Shown: positions 6,366-10,373 of the stretch, piece by piece | Position numbering within the stretch: the stretch's first letter is position 1 | Layout: every line of letters begins with the position of its first letter | Assembly (NCBI GenBank): GCA_050122535.1 | Contig: JASFIT010000137.1 | Coordinates: 1 to 10,373 of the forward strand | Length of the DNA stretch: 10,373 bases | Direction: 5' to 3' | From: JASFEQ01 sp050122535 | GTDB lineage: Bacteria > Desulfobacterota > DSM-4660 > Desulfatiglandales > HGW-15 | Translations under genes and position numbers: made by a program | Notes under the pieces: generated by a model | What the model was told of the DNA's origin: nothing | The model's input: only the letters and a program-made list of their open reading frames with translations | The model's database searches: none

Positions 6366-6581
6366 GTGGAAGACGAACTTGGGGAAAAAGTTTTCGACTA
6401 TATCGCCACCTTAGAAAGAACCAATGCAGAGTTGGTAAAGACCCTCAAGCTCTGCGTTGATGCACTCTCAAAGTTTGAATCCTCTGCACCAGATCCCGAA
6501 GGCTTTCAAGAACTGATGGACACATTTCATAAAACGATAAAGGGTGCAGTAAAAACATCCGAGGAGAAACCTTTTCACTGA
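6366..6581 (+). CDS. Small acidic helical protein of unknown function
   Basis: The product is 71 residues, starting at GTG ten bases after a full AAAGGAGG (6348-6355), which makes the start firm. The sequence is acidic and probably mostly alpha-helical. Residues about 5-40 have heptad-like spacing of hydrophobics (VFDYIATLERTNAELVKTLKLCVDAL), suggesting a short coiled coil and dimerisation. A second helix follows a PDPEG break at about residues 43-47. I recognise no family. It is the second gene of a two-gene unit with the basic protein upstream, and it is followed by a terminator. Such a small coiled-coil partner could be a chaperone, an antitoxin or an adaptor; this is inference. Confidence 0.65.
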   Translation: MEDELGEKVFDYIATLERTNAELVKTLKLCVDALSKFESSAPDPEGFQELMDTFHKTIKGAVKTSEEKPFH

Positions 6582-6694
6582 TTGGAGGGTGAGATCCTTT
6601 CATGAAGGTGCGGTCAATCTCGAAAAAGTTATACCAGGTTTGGAGATTGTTTCTGGAATAAGAGCTGAGTGGGACTTCAGTTACTATGATCAAT

Positions 6695-6730
6695 AAAGGC
6701 AGGGACATCGCGGCCCTGCCTTTCTGGTTT
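6695..6730. terminator. Bidirectional terminator between convergent genes
   Basis: AAAGGCAGGG (6695-6704) pairs perfectly with CCCTGCCTTT (6714-6723) around a nine-base loop, with T-rich flanks on both strands. It lies about 115 bp after the small acidic gene on the plus strand and just after the M48 protease stop codon on the minus strand. It can serve both transcripts. Confidence 0.8.
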
Positions 6731-6746
6731 GAGTCGTCAGCTTTGC

Positions 6747-8207
6747 TTAACGCCCCTTCTGCACCACCTTGACCAAGGTATTGGCTGGAACAGGATCTGT
6801 CAGAGACTTGCCGTTGAGGAGTGCAATATCCTTCCGTTCTTTCTCCGGAACGCCCATTGAACGGAGGACACTTCCCATGGTACCGGCCCTTTTCGTGGCT
6901 CTTATGCGGATTCGATCAGGTTTCACATTGATCCGCTTTCGGTTCGTGAGATGACTGAAGTTGCCCATGGTGCTGTCAAATAGGCCTGCATACGCTTCAA
7001 AGGATTGGGGCATAGTTAGCCCATGAAATGCGTAAATATACTTGTCTTTCCTAATAAAATAGGACATGACGCGAATAACACCCTGTTGGGTTCTGATATC
7101 AGAGATCAATCGATAGCCGGATAGGCCGTTCACTTTCTTAGCCTCGTACTTGATCACACTAGCCTGGGACCTTTGGGCAAAATTCACGGCTGCCTGCCGA
7201 GGGGATGTTCCGGAAGTGACGGAGAGAAAAATGGCGGCGCCCCCTTGCTTGGGTTCCATCTGAACCTGCGACGGCGTGTTATTGACTTTCCAGTTTCTCG
7301 GGACAGGAAACTGGAAGCGGAGCTGGGGATGGTAAAATACACCGTCATCAACATAGCCCTGTCGAGGGTCTTCCCCAAACACGAGACCGTCGATCCGGCG
7401 CAGATACCCGTTTCTTCCCACCTTCGGGTCTTTTTGACCCAACTTCTGCTGCCATTCCCTGGATCTCTCCCTTACCACCTTTTCGCGGTCTTCCGGATTT
7501 GGATGCGTGGAAAACCAGCCTGGCAGGCCGCTTTTGTCGTCATGTGGATTCATCCTCTCAAGGGTCTCAAAGAAGTTAGCCATCTGTGACGCATCGTAGC
7601 CCACCTTGCTCGCGTATTCCACACCCAGATCATCCGCCTGTCTCTCATTGTCTCTGCTGAACTTCAGAAAGAGCATCTGCACGCCCATTCCTGTCAGTCC
7701 GGACAGGGCACGAAATTCCGGCGAAATAATACTCCCGACCGCCATTCCCATTTGAGTGAGCTGAGCCCGGCTGATTTGTTTGGCAGAGTGACGTGCGGTA
7801 ATATGCCCTATTTCATGGCCCAACACGCCGGCCAACTCGGCCTCGCTGTTCAGGGTGGCCAGAATCCCACGTGTAAAATAGACATAGCCTCCTGGAACGG
7901 CAAAGGCGTTGACAACTGCTACGTCTAAAACTTTGAAATGATAGGTTAAGTGGGGCCTATGGGAGACTTTGCCAATTCGCTGGCCCAGGTCTTTGACATA
8001 GCCGTTCAGCCTTCGGTCATCATAAATGCCAAATTGCTGAACAACCCCGGCATCGGCTTGGCCGCCCAGCTGAATCTCGTCGCTCTCACTGAGTAGCATC
8101 AACTCACGCTGCCCGCTTACTGGGTTGACCGCACACGAAACGGCCCACAAGAGCAAGCCAAACAAACCTAAAGCGATAAGCGTTACTCTAATAGTTCTTT
8201 TCACCAC
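6747..8207 (-). CDS. M48-family zinc metalloprotease, predicted lipoprotein
   Basis: The product is 486 residues. Residues 1-25 form a lipoprotein signal peptide ending in the lipobox AVSC, with Cys25 the predicted lipidated residue, so the protein should sit in the periplasm anchored to a membrane. The M48 catalytic domain spans about 40-245. It has the zinc motif HEIGH (131-135), the third ligand Glu188 in SRDNERQADDLGVEYA, and the conserved STHPNPEDR near 225-235. This arrangement resembles BepA/YfgC-type proteases of outer-membrane quality control, but the TPR tail of BepA is absent. Instead an unassigned domain (about 280-415) is followed by a C-terminal LysM-like segment (about 425-486). 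The start is GTG, with GGAGG lying further upstream than usual; an adjacent ATG is out of frame. A promoter is at 8305-8333 and a terminator at 6695-6730, so it is probably a single-gene unit. Confidence 0.9.
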   Translation of the reverse strand: MVKRTIRVTLIALGLFGLLLWAVSCAVNPVSGQRELMLLSESDEIQLGGQADAGVVQQFGIYDDRRLNGYVKDLGQRIGKVSHRPHLTYHFKVLDVAVVNAFAVPGGYVYFTRGILATLNSEAELAGVLGHEIGHITARHSAKQISRAQLTQMGMAVGSIISPEFRALSGLTGMGVQMLFLKFSRDNERQADDLGVEYASKVGYDASQMANFFETLERMNPHDDKSGLPGWFSTHPNPEDREKVVRERSREWQQKLGQKDPKVGRNGYLRRIDGLVFGEDPRQGYVDDGVFYHPQLRFQFPVPRNWKVNNTPSQVQMEPKQGGAAIFLSVTSGTSPRQAAVNFAQRSQASVIKYEAKKVNGLSGYRLISDIRTQQGVIRVMSYFIRKDKYIYAFHGLTMPQSFEAYAGLFDSTMGNFSHLTNRKRINVKPDRIRIRATKRAGTMGSVLRSMGVPEKERKDIALLNGKSLTDPVPANTLVKVVQKGR

Positions 8208-8519
8208 GTACGTTTTTTCATACCTCCATGAGGGTTTGAAGTATGAGAGCGTCGACCTTACCGCCGGATCTCTACTGCGGCACGGCCTCAGTTATTGCTT
8301 AATGAGAATAAGGAAATGGGGTTGTCCTGTCAAGGGGAGAGCAGTGGGTGAAAGGGTCTCTGAGATTTATTGAGGAAGGAAAAGAACCCTCAAACAGCCC
8401 TCGTCACTCCACCTATTAGTGGTGAGTGGTTTTACATCCATGTTATGGTGGCTGACACACCCTAAAAAAGTGGACGCGCGCATTGGGTGATGATTGAATA
8501 TTGAATTTCCATGCGTGGT
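8208..8519. other. Intergenic region between the M48 and parA genes
   Basis: No gene is seen. The region contains the M48 promoter (8305-8333) and an imperfect hairpin around 8405-8428 (CACTC with GAGTG, then CAC with GTG) that might end the parA transcript. TTCCAT/ATGGAA (8507-8512 and 8522-8527) overlaps the parA stop codon. Neither hairpin has a proper T run, so the parA terminator is not identified. Confidence 0.45.
8305..8333 (-). promoter_or_regulatory. Sigma70-type promoter for the M48 protease gene
   Basis: On the minus strand TTGACA (8333-8328) is followed after 17 bases by TATTCT (8310-8305), four of six matches to the -10 consensus. Transcription would start near 8298, giving a leader of about 90 bases. 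It shows that the M48 gene need not depend on transcription from parA. Confidence 0.65.
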
Positions 8520-9269
8520 TTATGGAACCCGTATGCGAAGGATTTCATCGCAGAGGGCATCATAATCGTAAGCTCCCCTGGATGAAGGCGCGAATTTCGA
8601 GACAGGCTTCCCGGCCAGGTTGGCCTGGTTGAGAGATTCGCTCTTGGCAATGATGGTCTTAATGAGCCTTCGCCTGTGCTCCTCCAAAAGTTCCTCAAAG
8701 ATGGCGTTCGTTCGGGTGGTACGTATGTCGAACATGGTGATCAGGATCCGATAGGGAACCTCATCTTCGTCGCGCAGTTCCTGGGCGGCCTCCAGCAGGG
8801 CGGAAAGTCCTGTTACAGCGCCCACGCCTGGCTGCACAGGAATGATAAGAAGGTCCGCCGCCACAAGGGCATTATAAGTGAGAATATTGAGTTGGGGCGG
8901 ACAGTCAAGGATAATATCCCGATAATCATCCCCCAAATTTGCCAGGGCACGCCAAAGTCGTTCCTCCCGCCTGATGCGGGTGGAGAGCAGTTCCGCAGTT
9001 TCGGTAAGTTTGGCGGTAGATGGCACGATGTCCAAGTTGCTGTATTTGGTGGCAGAGACGGCCCGTCCTGCTTGCGAGGGCCTGTCCATGATGAGGTCCC
9101 CAACGTCCCGTTCGGGTGTATTCTTCATAAAGCTGTTCGTAGCGTGGGCCTGTGGATCAAGGTCCACCAGAAGGGTCTTTCGGTCTCTTCCGGCCAAGCC
9201 GGTTGCCATATTGGATGCCGTGGTTGTCTTGCCAACGCCCCCTTTGGTATTGGTAATTGCAAAAATCAT
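8520..9269 (-). CDS. ParA-family (MinD/ParA/Soj) ATPase, without ParB nearby
   Basis: The product is a 249-residue ParA-type ATPase; such proteins dimerise on ATP binding, coat DNA nonspecifically and position DNA or protein cargo. It has the deviant Walker A KGGVGKTT (residues 9-16) with signature lysine, the Walker A' stretch LLVDLDPQ (33-40) and Walker B IILDCPP (119-125). The length is normal for a small Soj-like ParA without an N-terminal helix-turn-helix. The ATG at 9269 was chosen because GGAGG lies six bases before it and the ATPase fold starts at once with MIFAITNTKGG. An in-frame ATG at 9338 would add a hydrophobic 23-residue extension and has no ribosome binding site. No ParB or centromere repeats are seen in this window, so it may be an orphan that positions something other than the chromosome. 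Confidence 0.9.
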   Translation of the reverse strand: MIFAITNTKGGVGKTTTASNMATGLAGRDRKTLLVDLDPQAHATNSFMKNTPERDVGDLIMDRPSQAGRAVSATKYSNLDIVPSTAKLTETAELLSTRIRREERLWRALANLGDDYRDIILDCPPQLNILTYNALVAADLLIIPVQPGVGAVTGLSALLEAAQELRDEDEVPYRILITMFDIRTTRTNAIFEELLEEHRRRLIKTIIAKSESLNQANLAGKPVSKFAPSSRGAYDYDALCDEILRIRVP

Positions 9270-9376
9270 AACCAGCCTCCCCCCTTGGTAAAGTTTTAAA
9301 AATGATAGTAAAAACAGCAATTTAAGAGCGGTTCCCATAGGAGATCCACTCCATCCCCTAACCCTCGAATTTTGGC

Positions 9377-9405
9377 ATTATAATCAGGCCGGAAATGCGT
9401 GTCAA
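9377..9405 (-). promoter_or_regulatory. Perfect-consensus sigma70 promoter for parA
   Basis: On the minus strand TTGACA (9405-9400) and TATAAT (9382-9377) are separated by exactly 17 bases, a full match to the sigma70 consensus. Transcription would start near 9370, leaving a leader of about 100 bases before the ATG at 9269. Such a promoter would be strong unless repressed, but no clear operator palindrome overlaps it. Confidence 0.8.
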
Positions 9406-9484
9406 CTCTGGTATTTACAGGACTTCCCTTTGCCTTCAAAACCTACATTTCGGTCTCATTTTGAAATTTCAATAAGGGTTTCTT

Positions 9485-9617
9485 ATCACCAGTAAGGGAT
9501 TAGACGCAAGTTGAGTCCCACGAAACTGGTGATCCACCCACAGGGTGGGGCTTCCAAGCGCAGCCCGGACAAATCTCGTCATGGCGGAGACATGATGCCC
9601 TGATGATGAATCAGGGC
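9485..9617. repeat. Chain of four hairpins, candidate structured RNA or repeat element
   Basis: ATCACCAGT (9485-9493) pairs with ACTGGTGAT (9525-9533), and inside it GGGATT (9496-9501) with AGTCCC (9514-9519), making one long hairpin. Next come CCACCC/GGGTGG (9534-9539, 9543-9548) and GGGCT/AGCCC (9548-9552, 9562-9566). The last is a perfect 8-bp hairpin, GCCCTGAT/ATCAGGGC (9597-9604, 9610-9617). The stems lie end to end over 133 bp without coding support. It may be a non-coding RNA, a regulatory leader or a dispersed intergenic repeat. I recognise no known family. Confidence 0.5.
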
Positions 9618-9630
9618 CTATCTTCGCGGC

Positions 9631-9660
9631 TTGACACCCAAACCTCCAAAAACCTATACT
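9631..9660 (+). promoter_or_regulatory. Sigma70-type promoter for the dehydratase gene
   Basis: TTGACA (9631-9636) is followed after 18 bases by TATACT (9655-9660), five of six matches to the -10 consensus. Transcription would begin near 9667, about 44 bases before the ATG at 9711. The promoter lies 14 bp after the last hairpin of 9485-9617. Confidence 0.68.
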
Positions 9661-9710
9661 TCCAAAACTCCCCAAAAACCAAAATGTTAAACAAATCTGC
9701 AAGGGAGCGT

Positions 9711-10373
9711 ATGATCAAATCTCAGCCACCGTCGCGCAAGGAATATTTACAGCAACAGAAGAAAAGCCACGGCCGGCATCTTTTCGGTGTATTTCCGGCC
9801 CAATATCCCAGGGAAATCCTTTGGGCCTTGGACGTTTTGCCCGTCGAGATCTGGGATCCGCCTCTGGAGGTGAGCCACGCCAACGCGCACCTGCAGCCCT
9901 ACATATGCTCTGTGGTCAAACATGGTTTAGAGCTCATTCTCCAGGGCAAATGCGACGACTTGGACGGTTTTCTCTTCCCCCACACCTGCGACTCTATCCA
10001 GAACTTGGCCTCTATTGTCAACGATTACTTGGGCTTAGAAAAGCCCTGCTATTTCTTCTACCACCCTAAGGCGCCATACCGAACCTCTTCAAGGCAGTAT
10101 TATATTGAACAGCTTAGGTCTCTCGTTTCACGGCTTGAAAAACAACTTGGACCGATTGAGCCTGCCCAACTCAAGCACCGCGTGGGGCAAGGCCAAAAAA
10201 TGGCTGCCCTACTCAGGGAGTTATACAGCCTGAGGGCTGATGGGGGGCTTCGTGCTTCCAACGCCCAGTTTTACCAGGCCATCCGCTACACGGAGTATCT
10301 CCATCCCGACGATCTCATTCCATTGCTGGAGGGTTTTTTGGCCGATTCGAAGGGGCAGACTGGGGGTGCTCCT
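9711..10373 (+). CDS. 2-hydroxyacyl-CoA dehydratase D-component / benzoyl-CoA reductase-type subunit (5' part)
   Basis: The first 221 codons are open to the window edge with no stop. The sequence matches the 2-hydroxyglutaryl-CoA dehydratase D-component family. The N-terminal stretch GVFPAQYPREILWALDVLPVEIWDP is the usual opening. The conserved iron-sulfur cysteines appear as YIC66S and FPHTC93DSIQNL; a third is expected later, beyond the window. Family members form heterodimers carrying [4Fe-4S] clusters that eliminate water from 2-hydroxyacyl-CoA or reduce benzoyl-CoA, and they need an ATP-driven activator. Which reaction applies here cannot be decided. The ATG at 9711 follows GGGAG at 9703-9707, rather close (three bases). 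A sigma70 promoter is at 9631-9660. Being first behind a promoter, it probably opens an operon with its partner subunit and activator downstream. It should act in the cytoplasm in anaerobic amino-acid or aromatic degradation. Confidence 0.85.
   Translation, partial: MIKSQPPSRKEYLQQQKKSHGRHLFGVFPAQYPREILWALDVLPVEIWDPPLEVSHANAHLQPYICSVVKHGLELILQGKCDDLDGFLFPHTCDSIQNLASIVNDYLGLEKPCYFFYHPKAPYRTSSRQYYIEQLRSLVSRLEKQLGPIEPAQLKHRVGQGQKMAALLRELYSLRADGGLRASNAQFYQAIRYTEYLHPDDLIPLLEGFLADSKGQTGGAP

Larger units (their letters stand above)
9270..9710. other. Divergent intergenic region between parA and the dehydratase gene
   Basis: No gene is supported. The region holds a perfect-consensus promoter for parA (9377-9405, minus), a chain of hairpins (9485-9617) and the dehydratase promoter (9631-9660, plus). 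It ends with a G-free tract at 9634-9685. The minus-strand open frame 9702-9469 is probably incidental, as it runs through the hairpin chain and the promoter. Confidence 0.55.

Noticed and set aside
6589..6696. 35-codon GTG-started open frame after the acidic small gene, and a 19-codon ATG frame at 6602
   Set aside because: The GGAGG abuts the GTG directly and is 12 or more bases from the ATG. Neither product is recognisable, though a small third gene is not excluded.
9469..9702. 77-codon minus-strand open frame in the divergent region
   Set aside because: It passes through the hairpin chain and the dehydratase promoter and has no good ribosome binding site.
1..10373. CRISPR array, rRNA or complete tRNA
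   Set aside because: No regularly spaced direct repeats and no rRNA or cloverleaf signatures were seen on either strand.

Overview
The window looks like chromosomal DNA of an anaerobic proteobacterium in the Desulfobacterota (delta-proteobacterial) sphere. This is inferred from the gene types: a 2-hydroxyacyl-CoA dehydratase/benzoyl-CoA reductase-type subunit, a large M48 lipoprotein protease, an SLC13 carrier with regulatory RCK_C domains, and an IS91-family element carrying its own tyrosine recombinase. No marker gene fixes the taxon. All identifications are by eye from motifs.

Layout. Positions 1-24 hold the first codons of a gene leaving on the minus strand. Positions 25-296 form a divergent control region with a 14-bp inverted repeat, a repeated CCTTTGGT octamer and a central hairpin. 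Positions 297-2358 are the two-gene core of an IS91-family element: a tyrosine recombinase overlapping a Y2 HUH transposase. Positions 2359-2896 are non-coding and contain a 100-bp segment bounded by 13-bp inverted repeats. An SLC13-type permease lies at 2897-4738. Positions 4739-5598 are mostly AT-rich and gene-free, with a strong orphan terminator and then a good sigma70 promoter. That promoter serves a small three-helix membrane protein (5599-5922). A hairpin-rich stretch leads into two small unknown genes, one basic (6071-6325) and one acidic (6366-6581). They end at a terminator shared with the convergent M48 lipoprotein protease gene (8207-6747, minus). A ParA-type ATPase (9269-8520, minus) follows. 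Divergent from it, the 5' part of a 2-hydroxyacyl-CoA dehydratase D-component gene (9711 onward) runs off the right edge.

Working relations. The recombinase and transposase are almost certainly co-translated. The two small genes form an operon. The M48, ParA and dehydratase genes each have their own recognisable sigma70-type promoter, that of parA matching consensus perfectly. The dehydratase gene probably opens an operon whose partner subunit and ATP-dependent activator lie beyond the window. The least explained parts are the inverted-repeat region beside the recombinase, the possible two-state leader at 5927-6029, and the multi-hairpin segment at 9485-9617.
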